Below, one piece after another: positions 9,383 through 20,196 of a stretch of DNA of 64,000 nucleotides. Under the pieces are notes generated by a model. That model ran no database searches. It saw only the letters and a program-made list of their open reading frames with translations, and was not told the DNA's origin. The first letter of the stretch is position 1; each line of letters begins with the position of its first letter. The stretch is from an uncultured beta proteobacterium. GTDB taxonomy: Bacteria; Pseudomonadota; Gammaproteobacteria; Burkholderiales; Burkholderiaceae_C. The DNA is taken from positions 1 to 64,000 of the forward strand of contig CAIRBF010000240.1 in the NCBI GenBank assembly GCA_903876715.1, given 5' to 3'. A program made the translations under genes and the position numbers.

Positions 9383-10666
9383 ATGCTGAATCGCAGACAG
9401 TTCACCGCCTCGGCGCTGGCCGGCGCCGTGCTGACGCCCCCTTTCGCGGCCCGGGCGCAGGCCCGGCCCCTGACGTATGTCGGCTGGTCTCATGACGAAG
9501 CGGCCAGCAAGCCCATCCTGACGCGGATGTTCGACGACTTCCGCAAGGCCCAGGCCGACACCAAGCTGGAGGTCGTCGGCTTCCCCTGGGGCCAGATGCA
9601 GCAGAACATCCTGCTGCGCCTGCGTTCCGGCCAGCCGCTGGACGTGGTGCAGCTGGCCGAGCGTTGGCTGCCCCAGTTCGCGGCCACCGGCAAGATGCAG
9701 GACCTCAACGAGGTCTTCGGCAAGGAGCAGCTCGCCAAGCTGATCAACCCGGGAACGCTCAAGCTCGGCGAGTTCCGGGGCCGGCAGCTGGGCCTGCCCT
9801 GGACGGCCGCCTCGATCGGCATGGTCGCCAACGCCAAGGTGCTGCGGGATGCAGGCGTGAGCGCCCCGCCGACGACGATCGACGCCTTCGTCGAGTCGCT
9901 GAAGGCCATCAAGCGCACGCAGCCCCAGGTCGTGCCCTATGCGATGACGACCAAGAACAACAACTCGCTGAGCCCGGATTTCCAGGTCTGGCTGTGGACC
10001 TTCGGCGGGCAGCTCTTCGACGACGGCGGCAAGGTCCTGGTCAACAGCCCTGCGGGCGTGCGCGCGCTGGAATTCCTGGCCGGCCTGGTCAAGGACGGGC
10101 TCGCAGCCAAGGACATCGACCGGCCCGACGCGCGCCGCATGTACGCCCAGCACCAGACGGGCTATTACCACGACGCGCCGCTGGCGCGCGGCTTCGCGCG
10201 CAACAACTCCGGCAAGGGCGCGGAGTTCGACCCCTTCGTCTGGGCGATGGCGACGCCGGTGCTGAAGGCCGGCGACAAGCCGCAGTCCTTCGCCTGGGGC
10301 CACCTGCTGACCATGTTCCCGCAGGGCGCGCGCCCGAACGCGCAGTCCTCCCAGGCGCGGCTGGCCGCCTTCCTGGCGCTGAACGACGCGAACCAGCTCG
10401 CCTACTTCAAGGACCAGGGTCTGTTCCCGGTCACGCAGACGGCGCTCGCCCAGCTCGGGAGCGACCCCTACGTGACGGCCTGGACCCGGGCCGCTCACAC
10501 GGCCGAGCGCGACGAGATCTCGCAGTGGACCAATTCCGCCGACCTGACGACCATCGTCGGCGAGGAGGTCCAGGGCGCGCTGCTGGGGCAGAAGACGGCG
10601 CGGGCCGCCATCGAGAGCATGGCCAAGCGCCTGGAAGCCAAGATGGCGGAACTGCCGAAGTCCTGA
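9383..10666 (+). CDS. Sugar ABC transporter substrate-binding protein (family 1)
   Basis: Periplasmic binding protein (427 aa) of the carbohydrate-uptake CUT1 type, likely capturing a mono- or oligosaccharide. Tat/Sec-like signal peptide at residues 1-27 ('RRQFTASALAGAV', cleavage after 'AARAQA'), then a MalE-type fold with 'GWSHDEAASKPILTRMF' at the start and 'PYAMTTKNN' midway. ATG 9383 follows AGGAG; the longer track ORF from 8918 is a shadow of the regulator. First gene of an operon with two permeases, an SDR, an ATPase and a second SDR. The candidate IclR operator lies directly upstream. The exact sugar is not predictable. Confidence 0.88.
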   Translation: MLNRRQFTASALAGAVLTPPFAARAQARPLTYVGWSHDEAASKPILTRMFDDFRKAQADTKLEVVGFPWGQMQQNILLRLRSGQPLDVVQLAERWLPQFAATGKMQDLNEVFGKEQLAKLINPGTLKLGEFRGRQLGLPWTAASIGMVANAKVLRDAGVSAPPTTIDAFVESLKAIKRTQPQVVPYAMTTKNNNSLSPDFQVWLWTFGGQLFDDGGKVLVNSPAGVRALEFLAGLVKDGLAAKDIDRPDARRMYAQHQTGYYHDAPLARGFARNNSGKGAEFDPFVWAMATPVLKAGDKPQSFAWGHLLTMFPQGARPNAQSSQARLAAFLALNDANQLAYFKDQGLFPVTQTALAQLGSDPYVTAWTRAAHTAERDEISQWTNSADLTTIVGEEVQGALLGQKTARAAIESMAKRLEAKMAELPKS

Positions 10667-10687
10667 GCGCCGACCGTCGCGAACACC

Positions 10688-11590
10688 ATGTCGATGCGCG
10701 CGGCGGGCGCCAGCGGCTTGAAGGCGCAGGAGCGCCGCACCGGCTTTCTCATGCTGGTGCCGGCGCTGCTCGCCTTCGTGCTCGTGATCCTGTTCCCGTT
10801 CCTGCAGTCGCTGCGCCTGTCGCTGTACCGGTACACGATCGACATGGACCAGCCGGCCTTCGTCGGGCTGGCCAACTTCCGGCGCCTGCTTGCCGACCCG
10901 GGCATGGGGACGGTGTGGACGAACACCCTGGTCTTCGTCGTGCTGACCACCGGCCTGACCTTCGTACTGGGGCTGATGTGGGCGGTCATGCTGAACCAGC
11001 GCTTCCGCGGCCGCGGCTTCGTCCGCGCGGCCTCGCTGCTGCCGTGGGTGCTGCCGACGACGGTGACGGCCTTCCTCGCGGCCTGGATCTTCAACGGCCA
11101 GTACGGCGTGCTCAACGCGCTGCTGATGACGCTCGGGGTGACGAGCGAGCCCGTGGCCTGGCTGGCCGAGGAGCGCGGCGCGATGGCGGCGGTCATCGTC
11201 ACCAAGGCCTGGCTGTCCGTGCCCCTGTTCATGGCCTTCTTCCTTGCCGGGCTGCAGGGGGTCTCGCAGGACCAGGTCGACGCCGCGCGCGTGGACGGCT
11301 GCGAGAACTACGGCGTGATGCGGCACGTCGTGCTGCCGCACCTGGCGCCGACGATGATCGTCGTCACCATCCTGGGCGCGATGGGCAACCTGCAGGCCTT
11401 CGACGTGATCTACGCCTTGACGCAGGGCGGGCCGATCAAGGCGACGACGATGCTGTCGGTGGAGGTCTACAAGCAGGCGTTCCAGAACTGGGACGTCGGG
11501 ACGGCCTGCGCGGTCGGGGTGCTGTGGTTCTTCACGATCGCCGTGCCCACGGTCTTCTACCTGCGCATCCTCTTCAGGCGCGAGGCTTGA
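10688..11590 (+). CDS. Sugar ABC transporter permease (MalF/UgpA-like)
   Basis: 300-aa inner-membrane permease of the CUT1 family with six hydrophobic segments, the first at about residues 20-42 ('FLMLVPALLAFVLVILFPF'). The cytoplasmic EAA loop that docks to the ATPase appears as 'DAARVDGCENYGVMRHVVLPHLAPT' near residue 200 (A-A-R-V-D-G in place of the classical EAAxxDG). It starts 21 nt after the binding-protein stop and is followed by the partner permease 45 nt later. It would form the channel heterodimer with that protein. Confidence 0.9.
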   Translation: MSMRAAGASGLKAQERRTGFLMLVPALLAFVLVILFPFLQSLRLSLYRYTIDMDQPAFVGLANFRRLLADPGMGTVWTNTLVFVVLTTGLTFVLGLMWAVMLNQRFRGRGFVRAASLLPWVLPTTVTAFLAAWIFNGQYGVLNALLMTLGVTSEPVAWLAEERGAMAAVIVTKAWLSVPLFMAFFLAGLQGVSQDQVDAARVDGCENYGVMRHVVLPHLAPTMIVVTILGAMGNLQAFDVIYALTQGGPIKATTMLSVEVYKQAFQNWDVGTACAVGVLWFFTIAVPTVFYLRILFRREA

Positions 11591-11635
11591 CCGTGAACGT
11601 CTCGAAGCCCGCACCACGCGCATGACAAGGCCGCG

Positions 11636-12475
11636 ATGCTGAAGCTCCTGACCTGGCGCGCCCGCGCGCTGTTCGTGCTGGCCTTCTGCCTCGTTGGCGC
11701 CTTCCTGTTCCTGCCCCTGCTGTGGATGGCGATCACCTCCATCAAGCCCGAGGGCGAGGTCTTCGTCCGCTTCCCGACGCCGTGGCCGCGGGACCCCACC
11801 CTCGCCAACTACGTGACGCTGTTCGGCCGTGGCGAGATCGTGGACCAGCTGCGCAACAGCCTCATCACCGCGGGCGGCGGCGCGCTCCTCACGGTGGTGC
11901 TGGCCACCTATGCCGCCTACAGCTTCGCCAAGTTCCGCTACCGCGCCCGCAAGCCGCTGATGTTCCTGATGCTGTCGGCGCAGATGTTCCCGTTCGCGAT
12001 GATGCTGATCAGTCTGTACCCGCTGCTGCAGTGGGCGGGCTTGCTGAACACGCGCATCGGCCTCATCGTGGCCTACATCATCCTGGCCCTGCCGAGCGGG
12101 ACCTACATGCTCTACAGCTACTTCGTCAACATCCCCACGGAGATCATCGAGGCCGCGCGCGCCGACGGCGCCGGCGAGTGGTACATCCTGCACCGCATCG
12201 TGCTGCCGCTGGCGATGCCGGCGCTCATCACCGTGGGGCTGTACTCCTTCATGTGGGCCTGGAACGACCTGCTGTTCTCGCTGACCCTGATCACGGAGCC
12301 GCAGCTGCGCACCGTGGGTCCGGGCCTGCTGCTGAACTACATGGGCGAGAGCCGCAACGACTGGGGCGGCGCCATGGCCGCCTCCATCGTCACGTCGCTG
12401 CCGGTGGTCATCGGCTTCGCGTTCCTGCAGCGCTTCTTCATCCAGGGCCTCACGGCCGGGGCGGTGAAGTCATGA
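11636..12475 (+). CDS. Sugar ABC transporter permease (MalG/UgpE-like)
   Basis: 279-aa second channel subunit of the CUT1 importer. Hydrophobic segments begin at about residue 10 ('ALFVLAFCLVGAFLFLPLLWM'), and the EAA loop is clear near residue 175 ('EIIEAARADGAGEWYILHRIVLP'). The usual 'MWAWNDLLFSLTL' segment of MalG-type permeases follows. Its stop codon falls inside the first base-pairs of a repeat array that separates it from the downstream SDR. Same operon as the binding protein and MalF-like permease. Confidence 0.9.
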   Translation: MLKLLTWRARALFVLAFCLVGAFLFLPLLWMAITSIKPEGEVFVRFPTPWPRDPTLANYVTLFGRGEIVDQLRNSLITAGGGALLTVVLATYAAYSFAKFRYRARKPLMFLMLSAQMFPFAMMLISLYPLLQWAGLLNTRIGLIVAYIILALPSGTYMLYSYFVNIPTEIIEAARADGAGEWYILHRIVLPLAMPALITVGLYSFMWAWNDLLFSLTLITEPQLRTVGPGLLLNYMGESRNDWGGAMAASIVTSLPVVIGFAFLQRFFIQGLTAGAVKS

Positions 12476-12644
12476 GCGCGCCGGGCCGCTCCCAAGCGCT
12501 CATCCCGGAGCGCGCAGCGCGGAGGATTCCAGTGAGCGCGCCGGGCCGCTCCCAAGCGCTCATCCCGGAGCGCGCCGGGCCGCTCCCAAGCGCTCATCCC
12601 GGAGCGCGCAGCGCGCAGGGTTCCAGTGAGCGCGCAGCGCGGAG
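12474..12644 (+). repeat. Mosaic direct-repeat array (units A-B-A-A-B-B')
   Basis: Two short units alternate between the permease stop and the SDR start. Unit A (34 nt, starting GAGCGCGCCGGGCCGCTCCC) occurs three times, identical, at 12474-12507, 12534-12567 and 12568-12601. Unit B (26 nt, starting GAGCGCGCAGCGCG) occurs at 12508-12533 and 12602-12627 with two differences, and as a 17-nt partial at 12628-12644. Both units share the first eight bases. Unit A has terminal GAGCGC/GCGCTC inverted arms, so each can form a stem. The last partial unit supplies the GGAGAG upstream of the SDR ATG. Confidence 0.9.
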
Positions 12645-12653
12645 AGTGATCGA

Positions 12654-13460
12654 ATGAGCCGGTTGCAGGACAAGGTCGCCATCGTCACCGGCGCGGGCCA
12701 GGGCATCGGCCTGGCGATCGCGCTGCGCTTCGCCGAACAGGGCGCGCGCGTCGTCGCCTTCGAGCGCGATGCCGGCGGCCTGGCCGCCCTGGCACAGCAG
12801 CTGCCGGGGCAGACGGTGCGCGCCGTCGACGTCACCGACAAGCCCGGCTTGCGGCGCGCCATCGACGACGTGGCCGCGAGCCACGGGCGCATCGACATCC
12901 TCGTCAACAACGCCGTGGCCTACACCGAGCATGCGGCCCACCTGTGCAGCGACGACGACTGGGAGTCGACGATCGACTCCGCGCTGTCCTCGGTCTTCCG
13001 CGCCTGCCGAGCCGTGCTGCCGCACATGATGGCCGCGCGCGCGGGCAGCATCGTCAACATGTGCTCGGTCAACCAGATCGTCGCCAACCCCAAGCTGCCC
13101 GCGTACACCGCGGCCAAGGGCGGCATCCACGCCCTGACCAAGCAGCTGGCGGTCGAGTACGGGCCGCACGGGATCCGCTGCAATGCCATCTCGCCCGGCC
13201 TGATCCTCAACGCCCGCACGCTGGCCGGTCGCAGCCCGGCCGATCTGCGGCTCGACGCCGAGGCCTACCCGGTCGGGCGCGCAGGCGTGCCCGACGACGT
13301 CGCACATGCGGCGGTGTATCTGGCCTCCGACGAGGCCGCCTTCGTGTCGGGCATCGACCTGCCCGTCGACGGCGGGCTGACGAGCGTGGCGCCCTCGGCC
13401 CTCGTCTCCCCCAAGATCCGGGGCTGGTGGGGGCGCCGACCGATTTCCCTGCCCGATTGA
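12654..13460 (+). CDS. Short-chain dehydrogenase/reductase (sugar dehydrogenase-like)
   Basis: Classical SDR (268 aa) with the cofactor motif 'TGAGQGIG' near residue 14, 'NNA' near residue 87, catalytic 'YTAAK' near residue 155 and 'CNAISPG' after it. The usual catalytic Ser is in 'NMCSVNQ'. The C-terminus extends about 15 residues past the usual 'PVDGG' end. Lying inside a sugar-uptake operon opposite a lactonase-bearing regulator, it probably oxidises the imported sugar to a lactone, which the SMP-30 domain could hydrolyse; that pathway is inference. ATG 12654 follows the repeat array. Confidence 0.85.
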   Translation: MSRLQDKVAIVTGAGQGIGLAIALRFAEQGARVVAFERDAGGLAALAQQLPGQTVRAVDVTDKPGLRRAIDDVAASHGRIDILVNNAVAYTEHAAHLCSDDDWESTIDSALSSVFRACRAVLPHMMAARAGSIVNMCSVNQIVANPKLPAYTAAKGGIHALTKQLAVEYGPHGIRCNAISPGLILNARTLAGRSPADLRLDAEAYPVGRAGVPDDVAHAAVYLASDEAAFVSGIDLPVDGGLTSVAPSALVSPKIRGWWGRRPISLPD

Positions 13461-13470
13461 AGAGCACGAC

Positions 13471-14591
<1,121 letters not shown>

Positions 14592-14595
<4 letters not shown>

Positions 14596-15359
14596 GCGAG
14601 CCCTCTTCACCACCGGGGGCCACCGCCCCCGGCCTGCTTGCAGCGACCGCGTCCCCGGTGGCCATGGCCTCGCTGCCGCCCGACTACCGCGCCCTGGTCG
14701 TCGGCGCCTCGGGCGCGATCGGTGCCGCCTTCGCCGACCACCTGCGCGCCGACCCGCGCTGCGCGCTGGTGGTGCCCCTGTCGCGCCGCACCGACCCGGC
14801 CCTGGACCTGGCCGACGAGGCGGGTATCGCCGCCGCCGCGGCGCGCCTGGCGTCGCAAGGCCCCTGGCACCTGCTCATCGTCGCCACCGGCCTGCTGCAC
14901 GGCCCGGGCCTGACGCCCGAGAAGCGCCTGGCCGACCTGTCCTTCGACGCGCTGCAGCGGGTGTTCCAGGTCAATGTCTTCGGCCCGGCGCTGCTGCTGC
15001 GGCACGTCGCGCCGCTGCTGGCGCGCGAGCGCGCGCTCGTGGGCCTGGTGTCTGCCAAGGTCGGCAGCATCGGCGACAACCGCCTGGGCGGCTGGTACGC
15101 CTACCGGGCGTCGAAGGCGGCGCTGAACATGATGGTGCGCACGGCTGCGATCGAGCTCGCCCGCACCCAGCCGCGCACCGTGCTGGCGGCGCTGCACCCG
15201 GGCACGGTGCGCTCGGCGCTGTCGCGGCCCTTCCGGGGCGACGAGATCGGCGTCGAGCCGGCGCTGGCCGCGGCGCGGATGCTGCAGGTGCTCGACGGCC
15301 TGCAGCCGGCCGACAGCGGCAGCTTCCTCGCCTACGACGGCACGCAGCTGCCCTGGTAG
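14592..15359 (+). CDS. SDR family oxidoreductase (C-factor-like)
   Basis: 255-aa SDR distinct from the upstream one: cofactor loop 'VVGASGAIG' near residue 36, '[17 protein letters not shown]' and catalytic 'YRASKAALN' near residue 175, resembling the CsgA/C-factor-like group that ends with 'FLAYDG'. A GTG start overlaps the ATPase stop (GTGA); the ATG at 14664 is an alternative that removes a Pro/Ala-rich 24-residue leader. Last gene of the sugar operon by position, but its reaction is unclear. Its 3' end overlaps the convergent ugd gene by 28 nt. Confidence 0.8.
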
Positions 15360-16726
15360 GCGCTGGTGCGGCTCGGCGGCGGCGGCGCGTGCCGTGGTGG
15401 CACGGGGCGTCCGATGCAGTGGTACTCGAAGCCGCGCTCGCGCAGCAGCCGCGGCGGGTAGAGGTTGCGCCCGTCGAAGATCACCGGCTGCTTCAGCGCC
15501 GCAGCGATGGCGTCGAAGTCGGGGCTGCGGAATTGCTTCCACTCGGTGGCGATCAGCAGGGCGTCGGCGCCGCCGAGCGCGTCCATCGGGTCGCTGGCGT
15601 AGCTCAGCCCGGCGGCACCGCCCAGTGCGCGCTGCGCTTCGCGCATGGCGCAGGGATCGTAGGCGCGCACCGTCGCGCCGGCCCCGAGCAGCCCCTGCAG
15701 CACGTCGCGGCTGGGTGCCTCGCGCATGTCGTCGGTGTCGGGCTTGAAGGCCAGCCCCCAGAGCCCGAAGTGCCGGCCCCGCAGGTCGGGGCCGAAGCGT
15801 TGGCGCACCTTGCGCACCAGCACCTGCCGCTGCGTCGCGTTGACCGACTCCACGGCATCGAGCACGCGCAACTCCAGCCCCGCGTCCTGACGTGCGGTGC
15901 GGATCAGTGCCTTGACGTCCTTGGGGAAGCACGATCCGCCGTAGCCGCAGCCCGGGTACAGGAACTGGTGGCCGATGCGCGAGTCCGAGCCGATGCCCTG
16001 GCGCACCGACTCGATGTCCGCGCCCAGCGCCTCGGCGAGGTTGGCCATCTCGTTCATGAAGCTGATGCGCGTGGCGAGCATGGCGTTGGCGGCGTACTTG
16101 GTCAGCTCGGCGCTGCGCACGTCCATCATCAGCAACCGGTCGCGGCTGCGGTTGAAGGGCGCGTAGATCTCGCGCATCAGACGGGCGGCGTGCTCGTCGT
16201 CGGCGCCCACCACGATGCGCTCGGGCCGCATGAAGTCGTCGACGGCCGCGCCCTCCTTCAGGAACTCGGGGTTGGAGACGACGCTGAAGGCGTGGCCCGC
16301 GCCACGCGTGGCGAGCTCCTGTGCCACGGCCTGGCGCACGCGCTCGGCGGTGCCCACCGGCACCGTGCTCTTGGTGACCACGAGCCTGCGCCCGTCCATG
16401 TGCCGGCCGATGCCGCGTGCGGCCGCGAGCACGTGCCCGACGTCGGCCGAGCCGTCGTCGCCGGGGGGCGTGCCCACGGCGATGAACTGCGCCTCGCCGT
16501 GGCCCGCGGCGAGCGCGGGGTCGGTGGTGAAGGCCAGGCGCCGCGTCGCCACGTTGCGGCGCACCACCTCCTGCAGCCCGGGCTCGTGCAGGGGCATCTC
16601 GCCGGCCTGCAGGCGCGCGATCTTGTCGCCGTCCAGGTCCAGGCACAGCACCTCGTTGCCCACGTCGGCCAGGCAGGCGCCTGTGACCAGCCCCACATAA
16701 CCCGTCCCGATCATCGTCAGCTTCAT
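15332..16726 (-). CDS. ugd: UDP-glucose 6-dehydrogenase
   Basis: Converts UDP-glucose to UDP-glucuronate with two NAD+, supplying exopolysaccharide or LPS building blocks. 464 aa: N-terminal Rossmann motif '[10 protein letters not shown]' (residues 7-16), '[11 protein letters not shown]' near 119, and the catalytic cysteine in '[10 protein letters not shown]' near 264. The C-terminal UDP-binding domain holds '[17 protein letters not shown]' near 325. About 20 Pro/Ser-rich residues trail the usual end. The track ORF to 17623 includes a shadow; ATG 16726 starts the family N-terminus and overlaps the upstream glycosyltransferase stop by 4 nt, indicating one transcript with it. Confidence 0.95.
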   Translation of the reverse strand: MKLTMIGTGYVGLVTGACLADVGNEVLCLDLDGDKIARLQAGEMPLHEPGLQEVVRRNVATRRLAFTTDPALAAGHGEAQFIAVGTPPGDDGSADVGHVLAAARGIGRHMDGRRLVVTKSTVPVGTAERVRQAVAQELATRGAGHAFSVVSNPEFLKEGAAVDDFMRPERIVVGADDEHAARLMREIYAPFNRSRDRLLMMDVRSAELTKYAANAMLATRISFMNEMANLAEALGADIESVRQGIGSDSRIGHQFLYPGCGYGGSCFPKDVKALIRTARQDAGLELRVLDAVESVNATQRQVLVRKVRQRFGPDLRGRHFGLWGLAFKPDTDDMREAPSRDVLQGLLGAGATVRAYDPCAMREAQRALGGAAGLSYASDPMDALGGADALLIATEWKQFRSPDFDAIAAALKQPVIFDGRNLYPPRLLRERGFEYHCIGRPVPPRHAPPPPSRTSAYQGSCVPS

Positions 16727-18012
16727 CGCGTCTCGTTCCCTTTTGCCATGCCATTCATCACCGAGGAGAGGAGGCCACCCGCGCGCGGCCGGTGGCCGGC
16801 GATCGCGCGTTCGTAGACCTGCATGAGCCCGGCGTAGTGGCGCTCGGGGCTCAGCTCGGTCTCGACGAGGTGGCGGCCGCGCCGGCCCATCTCGACGGCC
16901 CGGGCCGGCTGCGCCAGCAGCTCGTCGATGCAGCCGCGCAGCGCCTGTACGTCGCCGGGTGGGAAGGTCAGGCCGGTGTCGCCGTCGCGCACCAACTCCG
17001 GGATGCCGCCGATGCGGGCACCGATCACGGGCTTGCCCAGGGCGAAGGCCTCGATCACCGAGCGTGGGTTGTTCTCGTACCACTGCGAGGGCACGACGAC
17101 GGCGGTGGCGGCGCGCACGTGGTCCTGCAGCGCGTCGCCCGAGAGGTAACCGGTGAACACCACGTTGGCGATCGATTCCAGGCTTGCCAGGGCCTCCAGC
17201 GGCTTGCGCATCGGCCCTTCGCCGATGATCTCCAGATTCAGCGGCAGCCCCTTCACCGCCCGCAGCAGGGTCGCCAGGCCCTTCTCGCGCCCGAGCCTGC
17301 CGCTGTAGACGAGGCGGGGCCGGGTGCTGCCGTACTGCGGGGCCACCTGGGCCAGCCCGCCGACGAAGTTGGGCAGGTGGACCACCTCCCCGGGGAAGCC
17401 CATCTCGCGGACCTTGTCCTTCAGGAAGGCGCTGGGAGAGATGAAGAGGTCGACCAGGCCGTACAGGTCCAGGATGCGGTGGTGCAGCGTCATCTCGACC
17501 GTGGTCAGCACGCTGGCCGCCAGCGACTCCTTCACGCAGCGCTTGAGTGTGGCCTGCAGGTGGCGGCCTGCGCGGCAGGCCTCGCACGGGCGGTCGTCCG
17601 CCAGCATCTGGTAGGAGCCGCACACGACCTTGTAGTCGCGCAGGCTCATCACCATCGGCACGCCGCGCCGGTGCAGCGTGCGCAGGATGGACGGCGAGAG
17701 CTGGTGGTAGATGTTGTTCAGGTGGGCGATGTCGATGCGGGCGTCGTCCAGCAGGCCGGCGAGCTTGCGCGCGGCCTCCAGCGAATAGAGCATGCGCGCG
17801 CCGGCCTTCAGCCGCATGCGCAGGCTGCCGTCCTCGTAGTCGACCTCCGAGACGAAGTGCCGGGCATCGGCGCAGGGCAGGTTGCGCGCGTGCTGCATCG
17901 CGAAGAAGCGCGTACCGTGGCCGTGCGCCTGCAGCAGCCGGGCGGTCTCGAACAGGGACTTTTCGGCCCCGCCCTTCTCGAAGAGGAACTTGTTCGCCAG
18001 CAGGACCTGCAC
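16723..18012 (-). CDS. GT4-family glycosyltransferase
   Basis: 429-aa GT-B fold glycosyltransferase (GT4), acting at the cytoplasmic membrane in polysaccharide assembly. N-terminal acceptor domain opens with '[16 protein letters not shown]'; a Cys cluster 'CEACRAG' lies near residue 145. The nucleotide-sugar domain has '[18 protein letters not shown]' near 245 and '[22 protein letters not shown]' near 345, with the conserved Glu pair. No ATG fits the start; GTG 18012 is taken, 24 nt after the asparagine synthetase stop. The 872-aa track ORF is mostly an antisense/out-of-frame extension. Donor and acceptor sugars are unknown. Confidence 0.88.
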   Translation of the reverse strand: MQVLLANKFLFEKGGAEKSLFETARLLQAHGHGTRFFAMQHARNLPCADARHFVSEVDYEDGSLRMRLKAGARMLYSLEAARKLAGLLDDARIDIAHLNNIYHQLSPSILRTLHRRGVPMVMSLRDYKVVCGSYQMLADDRPCEACRAGRHLQATLKRCVKESLAASVLTTVEMTLHHRILDLYGLVDLFISPSAFLKDKVREMGFPGEVVHLPNFVGGLAQVAPQYGSTRPRLVYSGRLGREKGLATLLRAVKGLPLNLEIIGEGPMRKPLEALASLESIANVVFTGYLSGDALQDHVRAATAVVVPSQWYENNPRSVIEAFALGKPVIGARIGGIPELVRDGDTGLTFPPGDVQALRGCIDELLAQPARAVEMGRRGRHLVETELSPERHYAGLMQVYERAIAGHRPRAGGLLSSVMNGMAKGNETR

Positions 18013-18035
18013 GGTGTCGGTGGCCTCTGCGGGAT

Positions 18036-20021
18036 TCAGGCGCTCGCGCGCGGGGTGGCCGGGCCGTGCTGCTCGAGCCAGGCCTGGAACATCAGCACGT
18101 TCCACAGGGGGAAACCCCAGTCGTGACGACCGGACAGGTGCTCGGACCACTTGCGCCCGATTGCCGCCCGGTCGAGGTAGCCCTCGCGCGCCAGGCGCGC
18201 AGGCTCGAGCAGGGCCTGCGCCCAGGGCCGCAGCGGGCCTCGCAGCCAGGAGCCCAGCGGCACGCCGAAGCCCTGCTTGGGGCGCTCGAACAGCGCCTCG
18301 GGCACATGGCGTGACAGCACCCGGCGCAGCACCCATTTGCCCGTCCCGCCGCGCAGCTTGTAGTGCAGCGGCAGGCTCCAGGCGAACTCCACGACCGCCG
18401 GGCTGAGCAGGGGTACGCGGGTTTCCAGGCCGGCGGACATCGCCGCGCGGTCCACCTTGGCCAGCACATGGTCCGGCAGGTAGGCCAGCAGGTCGGTGGC
18501 CATCATCTGCTGCACGAAGCCGTCGCTTTGCCGCTGCCAGGGCGGCGGCCAGTGCGCATCCCCCGGCAGGGTGGCGGGTTCGACCGCGCCCGCCACCAGG
18601 GCGGCCGGATCGGGCCACTGGCTCATCACGCGGCGGTAGAAGTCGGCCGAGTCGGCGGCCTCGAAGACGCCCGCAGCCTTGTGCAGCCGGTCGCCCAGGG
18701 CCGGCAGGGCCCGTGCCGGCGCCCGCCATCCCGGCGGCAGCGCCATCGCCAGCCCCCCCCAGGCCTCGGGTTGCATGTGCCGCAGCATGCCGGCGCCGGC
18801 GGCGCGCGCGGCCGGTGACATCCGCGCCCACGGCCGCCACAACGCGCGGGCCGAGAGGTAGCGGCGGTAGCCGCCAAAGAGTTCGTCGCCCGCGTCGCCG
18901 GACAACGAGACGGTGACTTGCGAGCGCGCCAGGCGGCTGACCAGCAGCGTCGGCACGGCCGAGGGGTCCGCCAGGGGCTCGCAGTAGTGCGCCGGCAGGG
19001 ACGGAATGACGTCCAGCGCCTCGCGCGCCGACAGCCGCAACTCGGTGTGCGCGGTGCCCAGGTGCCGGGCCACGGCGCGCGCGTGCTGGGACTCGTCGTG
19101 CGCCGCGTCGTCGAAGCCGATCGTGAAGGTGCGCACGGGCCGGCTCGAGCGGGCCTGCATCAGAGACACGATGGTCGACGAGTCCACCCCGCCCGACAGG
19201 AAGGCGCCGAGCGGAACGTCGGCCACCATCTGCTGCGCCACCGAATCGCCGAGCAGGCGCTCCAGCGTGTCGACCGCTTCGTCGGGCGTGCCGGTGAAGG
19301 GCTGGGCCCGGCCGGTCTCGATCACCTGGCGCAGGTCCCACCAGCGGCGCGGCGCGGCCTCGGGCGTGCGGGCGCTGAGGGTGACCCAGGCTCCCGGCAG
19401 CAGCTTGTGCACGCCCTCATGGATCGAGCAGGGCGCCGGTATCGCCCCGAAGCGCAGCAGCAGCGCGAGCGCCCCGCGGTCGACCGGCGCCTGGAAGGCC
19501 GGGTGGGCACGCAAGGCCCTCAGCTCCGAGCCGAAGAGCAGGGTCCCGCGCTGCCAGCCGTAGTACAGCGGCTTCTCGCCCAGGCGGTCGCGCGCCAGCG
19601 TCAGGCTCGCGGTGGCGCGGTCCCACAGCGCGAAGGCGAACATGCCCACCGTGCGCACCAGCGCGGCCTCCAGCCCCCAGGTCTCGATCCCGGCCAGCAG
19701 GGTCTCGGTGTCCGAGGCGCCTTGCCAGCGCGCGCCCGCGGCCTCGAGCTCGCACCGCCAAGCCCCGTGGTTGTAGAGCTCGCCGTTGAAGGCCAGCACG
19801 TACCGGCCCGACGCCGAGACCATGGGCTGGTGGCCCGCCGGCGAGAGATCCAGGATCGACAGGCGGCGGTGCGCCAGGGCGATACCCGCCGGCGCGTCGA
19901 CCCAGACCCCCGCATCGTCCGGGCCCCGGTGCGCGATGCGCCGGGCCATGGCCTCGGCCACGGCCGCTCCCTCTTCAGCCTGAAAGCCGCCCGGCTGGAA
20001 GAATCCTGTCAACCCGCACAT
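18036..20021 (-). CDS. asnB: Asparagine synthetase (glutamine-hydrolysing), polysaccharide-cluster type
   Basis: 661-aa AsnB-like amidotransferase. The N-terminal glutaminase begins 'MCGLTGF', with Cys2 as nucleophile after Met removal, which fixes the start at ATG 20021; '[15 protein letters not shown]' and 'FNGELYN' follow. The synthetase domain has the PP-loop 'SGGVDSS' near residue 260 and '[17 protein letters not shown]' near 365. Paralogues of this type sit in exopolysaccharide clusters, where they may amidate sugar acids rather than make free asparagine; the neighbours here (GT4, ugd giving glucuronate) fit that idea. First intact gene of the three-gene unit. Confidence 0.9.
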   Translation of the reverse strand: MCGLTGFFQPGGFQAEEGAAVAEAMARRIAHRGPDDAGVWVDAPAGIALAHRRLSILDLSPAGHQPMVSASGRYVLAFNGELYNHGAWRCELEAAGARWQGASDTETLLAGIETWGLEAALVRTVGMFAFALWDRATASLTLARDRLGEKPLYYGWQRGTLLFGSELRALRAHPAFQAPVDRGALALLLRFGAIPAPCSIHEGVHKLLPGAWVTLSARTPEAAPRRWWDLRQVIETGRAQPFTGTPDEAVDTLERLLGDSVAQQMVADVPLGAFLSGGVDSSTIVSLMQARSSRPVRTFTIGFDDAAHDESQHARAVARHLGTAHTELRLSAREALDVIPSLPAHYCEPLADPSAVPTLLVSRLARSQVTVSLSGDAGDELFGGYRRYLSARALWRPWARMSPAARAAGAGMLRHMQPEAWGGLAMALPPGWRAPARALPALGDRLHKAAGVFEAADSADFYRRVMSQWPDPAALVAGAVEPATLPGDAHWPPPWQRQSDGFVQQMMATDLLAYLPDHVLAKVDRAAMSAGLETRVPLLSPAVVEFAWSLPLHYKLRGGTGKWVLRRVLSRHVPEALFERPKQGFGVPLGSWLRGPLRPWAQALLEPARLAREGYLDRAAIGRKWSEHLSGRHDWGFPLWNVLMFQAWLEQHGPATPRASA

Positions 20022-20055
20022 GCCATCCTTTCGGGGCGAGGCGACGACCGTCGGG

Positions 20056-20151
20056 TCAGCGTCGTCCGCGCTCAAGCCACCCGGCAAGGTAGCCGGGCAC
20101 CAGCAGCGCCTGCTTGAGGGCGCGCAAGTGCTTCGCAGGCCGGCCTGAAGT
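20056..20151 (-). pseudogene. Possible 3' remnant of a polysaccharide-cluster gene
   Basis: Just upstream of asnB, on the same strand, about 30 codons read as a plausible basic C-terminus ('RALKQALLVPGYLAGWL') before a stop at 20056. The frame continues upstream only as antisense of yejA, so no complete gene exists. It could be the tail of a truncated glycosyltransferase-cluster gene or chance. Confidence 0.25.
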
Positions 20152-20196
20152 CCGAGCGTGTGCAGGTCCGCAGCCGGCCGTGTTAGCGTCAATGTC

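Noticed and set aside
9362-12193. 943-aa minus-strand ORF
   Set aside because: It is antisense to the binding-protein and two permease genes; its translation is Arg/His/Gln-rich low-complexity, as expected from GC-rich codon shadows.
12474-12644. CRISPR array
   Set aside because: The repeated units are adjacent or alternate with another repeated unit; there are no unique spacers and no cas genes.
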